This document shows, piece by piece, positions 1 to 6,709 of a DNA stretch of 11,357 nt. Each line of letters begins with the position of its first letter. The stretch's first letter is position 1. The notes under the pieces are model-generated. The model made no database searches. It was not told where the DNA came from and saw only the letters and a list, made by a program, of their open reading frames with translations. Position numbers and translations under genes: made by a program. This DNA comes from Saccoglossus kowalevskii. Taxonomy: Eukaryota > Hemichordata > Enteropneusta > Harrimaniidae. Location of the stretch: positions 473,518 through 484,874 of the forward strand of contig NW_003147272.1 of the NCBI RefSeq assembly GCF_000003605.2. Direction: 5' to 3'.

Positions 1-558
1 GGCTGTATCAGTTGCTCTCGTAAAATCGATAATTCGACGAGACCGTCATTAATATGCAGTATGCGTAGAATGCGTTACGGCACACATTTGTTCGGGAATG
101 TACTCTACTAGTGAAGATTAAAGATATGACAATGTGAAATTATGATCCCCTGCCTCGTTATCTCGTACTGATATATAATACCAGGCTTAACTGAAATGTA
201 CACATGATTCAATAAAATACATATGTACTATGTCATTGAAAATGTCATTGAAATAGTACATGTATCATTAATAGGTGTATCTCTAGAACTGACCATTAAA
301 TACACAGTGGCGACAAGACGCGGCGTTTTCTATTCCTTGTAGACTCGTTAAGCTGCACACGTCGTTGGCTTTTTGATAAAAAAAACAGCAGTTAACGTTT
401 ATTTCATGATATTACGCGCCGTCTGAAATTAATTTTTATGACCTTGACGTTGAAAAGCTTGTGAATATAGCAAAATGCTAATCTGAATATATGTTAATTA
501 TCAGAACAAGAAAAGATAAATATACATTTTTCCCAATGTACAATATAAATTTACAAAG
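1..558. other. AT-rich non-coding stretch, possible decayed LTR end
   Basis: I see no coding signal on either strand. The stretch contains a 12-bp tandem duplication at 230-253, an AATAAA word near 211 and a junction at 304-320 where ACA is followed by GTGGCGACAAGACG. That junction resembles the 3' end of an LTR followed by a primer-binding site in some animal Gypsy elements, as far as I recall them. A matching TGTATCAG start lies at position 4, which would give an LTR of about 303 bp. No second LTR and no gag or pol coding remnant is visible, so the retroelement reading is weak. Confidence 0.3.
230..253. repeat. 12-bp tandem duplication
   Basis: The word ATGTCATTGAAA occurs twice head to tail at 230-241 and 242-253 with no mismatch. 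The flanks are partly inverted copies of each other: ATACATATGTACTA ends at 230 and TAGTACATGTAT begins at 254, complementary apart from a 2-nt insertion. The whole could form a small cruciform. It is probably a replication-slippage product, and no function is implied. Confidence 0.7.
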
Positions 559-717
559 TTGAAGCGGGGGAGTCGTCACCTGCGCATACCTCAGATGGCG
601 TGTCATTGTTTACAAACAAGCGTCTACCCATGATCCTTTGCGTTTTTAGCGTGTGTTGTTATCGTCGCTTGGGACTCGATTCTCGCGCGTGCGCAGGTGA
701 CGACCCTCCCGCTTTAA
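559..717. mobile_element. Putative short TIR element (MITE-like), about 155 bp
   Basis: The two ends are inverted copies. Positions 562-586 and 690-714 match over 25 bp with two mismatches, and the match extends to 28 bp (559-586 against 690-717) with one more. The segment is CpG-rich compared with the AT-rich flanks. A TTAA lies at the right edge (714-717) and TTGA at the matching left edge (559-562), which could be a diverged TTAA target duplication of the kind piggyBac-related elements make. No transposase is encoded. Inside are further dyads: TTGTTT-AC-AAACAA at 606-619 and CAAGCG/CGCTTG at 617-622/666-671. Alternatives are a structured promoter segment or a chance foldback. Family assignment needs other genomic copies. 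Confidence 0.45.
684..695 (-). promoter_or_regulatory. NRF1-type motif
   Basis: The minus strand reads TGCGCACGCGCG, a full match to the palindromic NRF1 consensus YGCGCAYGCGCR. It overlaps the inner part of the right inverted repeat at 690-714. In animals such sites mark CpG-rich promoters of housekeeping genes. Here no gene is visible beside it, so its function is inference only. Confidence 0.35.
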
Positions 718-2030
718 TGTGTATAATCATAGCTGGGAGTCCAGACTTTAGTGGAAAGTGGGTAACTAGGGTAAGGCTACGATAAGAATGACACAATAGT
801 ATAAAGACCTTTTTTTCACATCAAAAAATACGGGATCGTAAACAAGGAACTGTAACAGTTAATCCATCAGCACGTGTTATCAGATTAGTGCATCTACCAT
901 TATCTCCTTCATAAGTCTTAGAAAAAAATCCTGGATTTGGGTAGGATTAAATCAAGGGATCAATTCACTATAATGTAGACACCTCGACTTATCTCTAATG
1001 TGCCAAAACTGTATGCAACAATTCCCACTTTCGTGAATAATTAATACTAGTATATATGTTATTGTGGTCGGTAAAATCCAAACAAAGTTTTCAACGAAGG
1101 GTAGCTCCGGGTACATTTATTCGTTCATAATTAATTCATTAACAAGTTATATTTATTGGTATGTTTATAAAGTCAAACCTCGTGTTAATGACCACATTTA
1201 TATAAAGATCACCTGCCCAAAATGATAGTCTTTGAGCAGCCCCAATGTAATTTACATTACATTTACAAGTTTACAATTTGTTGTTATATTTGTATCCACA
1301 TAGTAAATAGTCTACCTTCATAAAAGGGCCCCTAGCTATAAATTGTGGTTGTATGTTGGCCTAGAGGATTATGGTAACCACTCAATCCCAGGGATTGCAC
1401 CAAGTTCTCATGGGTAATGTGTTAAATATCATAGAATTATTTCCAATTTTTAGAAGTTTATCAAATGTCAACCTGAGAGTCGCTGGTACATGATTGTGAT
1501 TTGAAACGCTTGTCATAAGGCTTTTTAGCAAAAGTGTACTATGGTTTAAGTTCAGACTTTCAGTCACGGTATGCGAAAATTCATTGATACTGACCATAAC
1601 AATGGTATCGAATGTTGATAAATAACTGAGTGAGTGATATTCAACATATTAGTATTAGTGTGTAACAATATTGGTATAGATTTAACACTGGGATGTGATC
1701 TATCTGTAATATAATTGATTTACAACTCTGCTACTAAAGATAGATACTTCATGTCATTTCTCATTGTCTCAAAATCGAGACGTTTTACGTGTAATACCTA
1801 TATGAAATGACTGTTACATGTTCTAGTATGTGAGCGTCGACATTAGAAATTAAATAATAATTGGAATTCCTCTATTCGGGTCTGTCGTTCTCGACATAGA
1901 ATTATTGTCCAGGGCAACGGTGGTTACCATGACAATGTGATATAAACTGGTTAATTCGATCATCAAGTTGGCGGTATAATTGTGGCATGCATTGCTTTAC
2001 AAGGAAATCCAGTGTTAGCAAACTGTAACC
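718..2030. other. AT-rich non-coding stretch
   Basis: I find no convincing gene. A 15-nt dyad (AATGTAA, centre T, TTACATT) lies at 1244-1258. A 71-codon ORF lies on the minus strand at 1597-1382 and is listed separately. At 1914-1935 a GGCAAC word is followed by GTTACCATGACAAT, which matches an RFX X-box except for the last base. Otherwise the sequence is simple and AT-rich. Confidence 0.5.
1382..1597 (-). CDS. Unrecognised 71-codon small ORF, doubtful
   Basis: This ORF begins with a true ATG in acceptable context (G at -3, G at +4) and reads MVSINEFSHTVTESLNLNH at its start. It is rich in Ser, Asn, Leu and Thr. It has no signal peptide, membrane segment or known motif. Its length is within what chance allows in a window of this size, and no partner exon or promoter is evident. 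I do not recognise it. Homologues with conserved reading frame, or transcript evidence, would be needed to accept it. Confidence 0.1.
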   Translation of the reverse strand: MVSINEFSHTVTESLNLNHSTLLLKSLMTSVSNHNHVPATLRLTFDKLLKIGNNSMIFNTLPMRTWCNPWD

Positions 2031-2037
2031 ATTTGAG

Positions 2038-2259
2038 ATGAATCCGAGGCTGAGGGCAAAGGAATTATTGGTGATATGGTTAGAGGTGATAAGAAACCAT
2101 CAAGTGCGGAGCTCCCACACTGTAAACAGTTGGGTGGTCAAATGCATAGTGACAAGAGGTCGCATTCATTACAGTGCACTGACGAGTGAAGGGCATTCGC
2201 TTACATACACGAGACAGACACGAGGACTACACAGGCTCAAGTGGTGGTCAAATATGTGA
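2038..2259 (+). CDS. Unrecognised 73-codon small ORF, doubtful
   Basis: The frame starts with ATG (G at -3, A at +4) and lies in a locally GC-richer patch. The product would be basic, with many Arg, Lys, His and Trp residues, and shows no membrane segment or motif that I know. Two copies of GGTGGTCAAAT fall in it, at 2133-2143 and 2243-2253, exactly 110 bp apart. This suggests an old tandem duplication rather than coding constraint. It is most likely a chance ORF. Confidence 0.12.
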   Translation: MNPRLRAKELLVIWLEVIRNHQVRSSHTVNSWVVKCIVTRGRIHYSALTSEGHSLTYTRQTRGLHRLKWWSNM

Positions 2260-2858
2260 ACGACACGGGTGCATTAAGTGACTTACAATACGTCAAACGC
2301 GATTGGATTTTGTACTGACCAATCACGTTTAAGTGATTGTGTTGGTATACACGTATTCCGGGATATTGTTTCTATTGTTCATATACAGTTACATATCGCA
2401 GGTGAACGACGTTACATTGCATGATCAATTTATGAATATTAATGACTATGTTTTGCCAAGGTTCGAGAACCAACTCCTTTAAATTGATCAAACATTTAAT
2501 TGTAACATTTCGCTATTTTCTTTGAGAAAAAAATTCCTCTAAATTAAATCCACATGGACATGTCAAATAACAATATAACTCACTGTTTCCCTGTCAAAAT
2601 CGTGAACTTAGAACCCAGTGAATATGCTCACAATAGAAAAGTAGTTGAAAATAATGGATTTTATTGTATTAATATCCGATTTCTGGAAGAGCAAAAGAGA
2701 CGTTGCTTTTTGACCTCGGGATTGTAGGTTCGATCCTAGGCATAGGCGCTTGGTCTAGTACTGTAATTTTAAAATTGCTTATTTTCTTTAAAGACGTCGA
2801 AGCGTCAGTCACAGTGTCAGTAATAGTGGCACTAGTGTTGACTTTGTATTTGAGTATA
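2260..2858. other. Non-coding stretch with Pol III box-like words in the wrong order
   Basis: No gene is visible. GGTTCGATCC at 2727-2736 resembles a tRNA B box and TGGTCTAGTAC at 2751-2761 resembles an A box. They lie in B-then-A order and no acceptor or T stem folds around them. GGTTC-GA-GAACC at 2460-2471 is a short dyad. A decayed tRNA-derived SINE is possible but not supported. Confidence 0.4.
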
Positions 2859-2889
2859 GCGGGTGGTCATTATCTAGATAATGCCCCGC
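2859..2889. repeat. 16-bp perfect palindrome inside a GC clamp
   Basis: CATTATCTAGATAATG at 2868-2883 is a perfect 16-bp palindrome. It is bracketed by GCGGG (2859-2863) and CCCGC (2885-2889), so the whole 31 nt can fold as a clamped hairpin or cruciform with a 4:1 internal loop. The right edge, AATGCCCCGC at 2880-2889, recurs exactly 30 bp later at 2910-2919. It could be a dimeric protein site or a remnant terminus of a mobile element. Confidence 0.6.
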
Positions 2890-2919
2890 ACTAAGACAAC
2901 CACTCAGAGAATGCCCCGC

Positions 2920-4010
2920 GAGAACTAAGTATTAAATCATGTGTAGTGTTGTAACGTGCTGAGGTTCGCTGTATTTCTGTACTCGAGGTTGTCCTCTGTC
3001 ATCTATAATCAAGTGTACCCGACACATATACAATCATGTCGATATCGATAATAGTATCCTTTGTAAATCACAATGAATGGCACATTGATTTACGAGTTTT
3101 CTTTTCTTATGGTACATGTATTTATTTATTTAATATCATCCAAAACCTGTCCATGATATTTTTCCGGAAACGTTGCTTTTACAGTATCCTAAGTGTGTTT
3201 TCTTTATTAATTAAATGTGTTACTTCCATTGAGTGTTAACAATTTAATTTCAAACCTTAAAAACTACCACCATCATTATATAGATAAGAATTGTCCTTTG
3301 TTGTGTTTTAAGTGTCTTTTTAGTACGACTTTTTGCCGATACGATATTTCTTGAAAACACGTCATCAGTACGTACGTTCAAGCAGCATTCGCATATAACT
3401 TGATGTGTATTATCTAAGGTTGGGATGCTTAATCTAGAAAGTGTGAAAATTACACAACTCAGTATGGAGTACTTACCGTGAAATTTCAGCGAATACATCT
3501 AAATCAGCGAGTGGCGTGTGTAAAAGCGCAGGGTAGATGCAACACACCGAGTTCTAAACAATATCAAGCAAACAAAAAATCTGAATTGGTCGATTTAAAT
3601 GATGTGATAAGATCCTACATAAATGTCTGCTGTAACGGTGGTTGTCGATGCAAGAACCAGTCAAGCGGTCCAAATCTGATAACAGTAATCATCGTCTGTG
3701 TCTTCACGGCGCACGCATGTAAAAAACTCTAGCGATGCCGAGAGCAGTCTGCTGATGCGTCATACGCCCTTTTTGCAAAATATAAAACCACTGTTTTGTT
3801 CACTGATCAAATATCAAAAAAATAGCCTCAAGTCGAAGCGCGTTTTTACGGCTCTCGATTCCTCGATGTCAGTTCCTTAGCGAATCCCAGAATTCGTACG
3901 TCCACCGAGCAACGTTCGGTGCGAAAACAAAAATCGCGTTACGTTTATCCGGGCAGTGCAAACTTTGGTCTAAAATACTCTCGTTTCTAATTCAAGGAAG
4001 AAAAAGTACA
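2920..4010. other. Non-coding stretch
   Basis: No coding sequence can be supported. The open frames here are either hydrophobic and AT-driven (3036-3239) or lack an ATG start. The last 300 bases (from about 3700) become richer in CpG and lead into the dyad-rich segment that follows. There are no known RNA genes and no tandem repeats. Confidence 0.5.
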
Positions 4011-4041
4011 TTCTGATGATCGCCGTTAATGATTCCACGAC

Positions 4042-4100
4042 TTCTAAAAATAACTCGTCTTTAGAAATGCTAATTAGTTTGACGATAAAACAAACTAATT
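4042..4100. repeat. Two consecutive AT-rich hairpins
   Basis: The first hairpin pairs TTCTAAA (4042-4048) with TTTAGAA (4060-4066) around an 11-nt loop. The second, six bases further on, pairs AATTAGTTTG (4072-4081) with CAAACTAATT (4091-4100), ten perfect pairs around a 9-nt loop. Each contains TAAT- or TTAG-type homeodomain-like words. They open a run of dyads that continues to about 4610. They lie inside a 68-codon ATG frame (4016-4222) that I regard as chance. Confidence 0.6.
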
Positions 4101-4123
4101 TTGGCGTGGCTCGACGCAGCAGG

Positions 4124-4139
4124 GATTACCATGGTTACC
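4124..4139. promoter_or_regulatory. Near-palindrome on ACCATGGT, RFX-like
   Basis: The block GATTACCATGGTTACC is self-complementary apart from one mismatched pair (the T at 4126 against the T at 4137). Read on the minus strand as GTAACC, AT, GGTAAT, it fits the RFX dimer consensus GTNRCC-N(0-3)-RGYAAC with one mismatch. It lies 466 bp upstream of a better X-box at 4590. Binding is inferred from motif similarity only. Confidence 0.3.
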
Positions 4140-4191
4140 TTTGCAGTATACATATGCAACACCCTATTAATGACACATCAATAAAAAATCG

Positions 4192-4211
4192 GCTTTGTGA
4201 CGTCAGAAAGC
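4192..4211. promoter_or_regulatory. CRE (TGACGTCA) within a 20-bp near-perfect palindrome
   Basis: TGACGTCA at 4198-4205 is the full palindromic cAMP-response element bound by CREB/ATF bZIP dimers. The symmetry extends beyond it: GCTTT on the left (4192-4196) and AAAGC on the right (4207-4211), with only the G:G position between them unpaired. Extended symmetry suggests a strong dimer site. It sits in the dyad-rich 4040-4610 segment, but no transcription start or gene is identifiable downstream. Confidence 0.45.
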
Positions 4212-4379
4212 AACTTTATTAACGCAAAACACGCACGCCAACTACAGGCAACGGAACTTGAAAGCCAGCAGCTGCAATTCAAATTGAAATATACATCGCT
4301 TTGTGTGTTTCATCACCGTCAGATTTCGCTGTTGATTTCACAATACAACGGAAAGAGCTGTACTCGGCACTAGTTCTGT

Positions 4380-4432
4380 TTGCGCGGACAATCCGCGCAA
4401 TATATATATATATATATACAAACCGCCGGCGG
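4380..4432. repeat. GC-rich stem-loop, (AT)n run and GC palindrome
   Basis: TTGCGCGGA (4380-4388) and TCCGCGCAA (4392-4400) form a perfect 9-bp stem with a 3-nt loop. An alternating AT run follows directly (4400-4418). CCGCCGGCGG (4423-4432) is a 10-bp palindrome. The three elements abut within 53 bp, and all can extrude or melt under negative supercoiling. The AT run could also serve as a weak TATA region. These are structural observations, and no role is shown. Confidence 0.65.
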
Positions 4433-4589
4433 GAATACTCAATTTCTGCAATGAGGACGCCGGATCCTTAAATATAAAATGACGACTAGATTCAGACAAA
4501 ACGGTTAAATTATCGTTTCGTCTAATATTATTTTGATTTGTGCTTTTAGCATCCTAATTCATGTACTAACAGTCGGGAATTATAAACCC

Positions 4590-4603
4590 GTTGCCATGGA
4601 GAC
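4590..4603 (+). promoter_or_regulatory. RFX X-box motif
   Basis: GTTGCCATGGAGAC fits every position of the X-box consensus RYYNYYATRRNRAC described for C. elegans DAF-19, and the first half fits the general RFX half-site GTTGCC. RFX factors control ciliary genes in animals, and functional X-boxes usually lie within a few hundred bases of the start codon. No ciliary gene exon is recognisable on either side here, so the target, if any, is outside the window or the match is chance. Confidence 0.4.
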
Positions 4604-4609
4604 ACGGCG

Positions 4610-5220
4610 TGTCTGAAAACATAACCGTTAATGTCGGTTATGCATTTAATTACCAATCGTAGGCGATAATGTTTATGTTTTTTACAATGTCTGTCATGTG
4701 GGTATTTGAAATAAGGCAATAGTTAATTGACGTAAGTAAAATAGGATGCATAAAAATGCATTATTATTTTTAAGTGACAATGATTTGCACAAATCGTGGT
4801 CTTCTGTTTTTAACTTAATTGTCGGTCAAATTTGAATTCTGATTCGTTTTGTGTTTGTATGTAACTCACAACATTCGACAAGATTCAAATCTCGCTTGAT
4901 AAAATGCAGCGTTACATCGAAAAAAAACTGTGTTTAGTGTAATCGTCTCTGGCTGGAAGGCATATGAAGCGGGATTTTATGTATGGTATAATATGCCAAA
5001 AGTACTAATGAGGGAAACGGATGATGCCAACATGCGATTTTAATTAGATTAGGAGAGTTACTTCCCACAGGACATCATTTTATTACAGACTTAAGCTGAC
5101 TGCGTGATAGATCTCACCTGTCAAAAATATAAATTAATAAACAACTGCATGAAACTATTTTCATTTTCATTAATACTTTACTGCTACTTTAAATGACATG
5201 TTGCGTAATACACATGTACA
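4610..5220. other. AT-rich non-coding stretch
   Basis: No gene or named repeat is visible. Two ATGCAT words, separated by four A residues, lie at about 4747-4762. A TTCCCACA word near 5063 is the reverse of a CSL/Su(H)-type core. Such short words are expected by chance at this length. Confidence 0.5.
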
Positions 5221-5277
5221 CTACTTATTTGTGACAACCCTTCTTCTTTCTCGATAAATACACCATTCGCTTAAGTT

Positions 5278-5291
5278 GCGCCCTCTAGCGG
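5278..5291 (-). promoter_or_regulatory. CTCF-like motif 1
   Basis: The plus strand GCGCCCTCTAGCGG is the reverse of CCGCTAGAGGGCGC, which matches 12 of 14 positions of the CTCF core CCACNAGGGGGCGC. Both differences lie at positions where CTCF tolerates change. CTCF is conserved across bilaterians and organises chromatin loops and insulation. The motif points along the minus strand. It lies inside a minus-strand open frame (5412-5221) that lacks an upstream ATG, so coding constraint is not the likely reason for the match. Confidence 0.35.
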
Positions 5292-5455
5292 CGAAGCGCT
5301 TCTTAAAGTACGGTGCCATGCGTTTCGTAAATTTCCACGCGTGATATTGTGCTTCTGGGCGTACTTGTTTGTATTTTCCGCCGTGACAAAGCAGGAGTAG
5401 TTTTGCACCCAAGTCTCACTACTTTCGGTCTTTGGGTGTGCATGTGACGTGACAA

Positions 5456-5463
5456 TTACGTAA
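5456..5463. promoter_or_regulatory. PAR/NFIL3-type bZIP palindrome TTACGTAA
   Basis: TTACGTAA is the exact palindromic site bound by PAR-domain and E4BP4/NFIL3 bZIP dimers. A CRE-like half site, GTGACGTGAC, lies a few bases upstream (5443-5452). The motif falls between the two CTCF-like motifs. An 8-bp match is weak evidence by itself. Confidence 0.2.
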
Positions 5464-5734
5464 ATGTATGGAAGTAATGTCGCTCAAAGTTATAGACCGT
5501 GTTTGGTTGCCTAATCGAATATATTGAATCTCTCAAAAGCGGTGTACAAAATCGTTTCGTCGATAGACTTAAATATATTAACAAAAGTATAATTCATTCA
5601 CGTATAGTTTTTTGATTCATTGAGTGTATTTGTGCTCATAGAGTTAATGTGTTTTGTTGCACTACTCACGTCAGAACCACAGAGCACCAGTATATTTATT
5701 ATCAGCAGAAACGTTGTGTCCATCACCCCCGTAA

Positions 5735-5748
5735 ACGCCCCCTTGTGG
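5735..5748 (-). promoter_or_regulatory. CTCF-like motif 2
   Basis: The plus strand ACGCCCCCTTGTGG reverses to CCACAAGGGGGCGT, which agrees with the CTCF core CCACNAGGGGGCGC at 13 of 14 positions. It has the same orientation as the motif at 5278-5291, 457 bp away. The surrounding 5700-5780 is GC-richer than its neighbours. Binding is inferred from the motif alone. Confidence 0.45.
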
Positions 5749-5779
5749 CGCCTTTGCGTGTGGTGCGTGTAGTACAGTA

Positions 5780-6470
5780 AAATAACCCGCTGTACAAATG
5801 TTGTATGCAGACTATGTAGTCATGCACCCAGTCACCTCATTACATAAGTGCTCACTGAGACGTTACATATGGACCGGCGCAAATGTATTAGTATGAACGT
5901 TATTTTTCCCGGAGTAGTACGTTTATTCTCACCATATGGACGTACTTACACGTCTCACTGTGAGTTTCAGACTTCTTTCAGTTGTCTTATGTTTCACAAA
6001 CTACACATAGCTGTATAGTTATATGATAGTATTTCTTATCGCAATATCGGTTCGGCGTCACAAATTCAAGTCACACTACAGAAATCGGATTTTACATTAT
6101 CTACTGTGTAAACACATTAAAAGTGAGTCTACTATACTGTCTATGGTCTAATTCACTTCAGCAAAGAGTCACGGTTATCATCACGTGTTGGTACGAGATA
6201 CACTGTTACCTCCGTTAATTTGAAACATTTCCGGTCTAGGTATTCAACCAATTACATGACAGTGTTAATACTAACGAGATTAGACTCTTTACCTAGTACG
6301 ATCAGTTTTTTTTTTGGAGGATATAACTTCAGGGAAATCAAATCACTCATGTTAATTCAGGGAATTAACAAATGAAATTATATTTGTCTTTGGATTATTA
6401 TTTCCCTTCCCTACTGTAATATGTAAAATCATTGACTGTATAATATGAGGTTGTGACGAGGATACCTCAA
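5780..6470. other. Non-coding stretch with a repeated GAS-like word
   Basis: No gene is seen. TTCAGGGAA, which fits the STAT/GAS form TTCNNNGAA, occurs at 6328-6336 and again at 6356-6364, 28 bp apart. The second copy overlaps a small hairpin, GTTAATT/AATTAAC (6351-6357/6363-6369). A TGAGACGT word near 5856 has its inverse at about 5949, a loose 8-bp pair. A poly-T run lies at about 6306-6315. Confidence 0.4.
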
Positions 6471-6473
6471 AGT

Positions 6474-6545
6474 ATGGCCGAAGACAGTACAGCAGAAGTG
6501 TCGACCGACGCGCAGCGGAGGTCGATGCGACGGCGTACTGTCTGA
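6474..6545 (+). CDS. 23-codon small ORF in strong Kozak context, overlapping a hairpin
   Basis: The ATG at 6474 has A at -3 and G at +4, the best Kozak setting I found in the window. The peptide starts MAEDSTAEVST, acidic and Ser/Thr-rich, then becomes strongly Arg-rich before the TGA at 6543. The local base composition is GC- and CpG-rich. This could be the first coding exon of a spliced gene: possible donors are GAG|GTCGAT at 6519/6520 and GGC|GTACTG at 6534/6535, both weak. It could also be a small ORF, or a by-product of the hairpin that occupies the same bases. I recognise no family. Confidence 0.2.
   Translation: MAEDSTAEVSTDAQRRSMRRRTV
6482..6543 (+). ncRNA. Candidate pre-miRNA-like hairpin, 62 nt
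   Basis: By hand folding, 24 base pairs form over 62 nt. AGACAGTAC (6482-6490) pairs perfectly with GTACTGTCT (6535-6543). After a bulged A at 6491, G6492-C6534, C6493-G6533 and G6495-C6531 pair. Then 6498-6500 pairs with 6526-6528, including two wobbles. TCGACC (6501-6506) pairs with GGTCGA (6520-6525). Three more pairs close at 6509-6511/6515-6517 around a 3-nt loop. Mismatches are one 1x1 and two 2x2. Arms of about 30 nt are near pre-miRNA size, but no lower stem extends outward, which argues against standard Drosha processing. The reverse strand folds similarly, so the strand is uncertain. Confidence 0.25.
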
Positions 6546-6631
6546 GTGCATAGGATAGGACCCAAGAGGAATCCGCGTAACACTGTCAACAGCATTTGTC
6601 CGGAAAAAAACACATATAAGTAGTAATGTGG

Positions 6632-6702
6632 CTGGCTGTTGTTTGCAATGTTACAGTAGATAGAGAATTTAAGTCAATGTTTGGTTGACAATAGACAGCC
6701 AG
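6632..6702 (+). ncRNA. Second candidate pre-miRNA-like hairpin, 71 nt
   Basis: CTGGCTGT (6632-6639) pairs perfectly with ACAGCCAG (6695-6702), extended by a wobble. After a 2x2 mismatch, 6643-6645 pairs with 6689-6691. An A bulge (6688) follows, then 6646-6649 pairs with 6684-6687. After a 3x3 mismatch, 6653-6655 pairs with 6678-6680, leaving a loop of roughly 18-20 nt. That is about 20 pairs with a geometry closer to a miRNA precursor than the hairpin 89 bases upstream. An alternative local hairpin, GTCAA/TTGAC (6673-6677/6685-6689), competes. I recognise no known mature miRNA in either arm. Confidence 0.22.
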
Positions 6703-6709
6703 TAGACTG

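Noticed and set aside
600-785. 61-codon plus frame across the CpG-rich inverted-repeat segment
   Set aside because: GTG start, and the frame is shaped by the inverted-repeat ends. No protein similarity recognised.
2727-2761. tRNA gene or tRNA-derived SINE suggested by B-box and A-box words
   Set aside because: The boxes are in reverse order, the T stem does not pair, and no acceptor stem or terminator is present.
2703-2894. 63-codon hydrophobic ORF resembling a small membrane protein
   Set aside because: It starts with TTG, which is not a valid start for this kind of eukaryotic sequence, and it runs through the palindrome. The hydrophobicity follows from T-rich codons.
3478-3732. 84-codon frame with several Cys residues
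   Set aside because: It begins with GTG. The Cys spacing matches no family I know, and no splice sites clearly bound it.
5221-5412. 63-codon basic minus-strand frame
   Set aside because: The apparent start is TTG; the first ATG leaves only 32 codons in poor context. The CTCF-like motif explains the GC-rich centre better.
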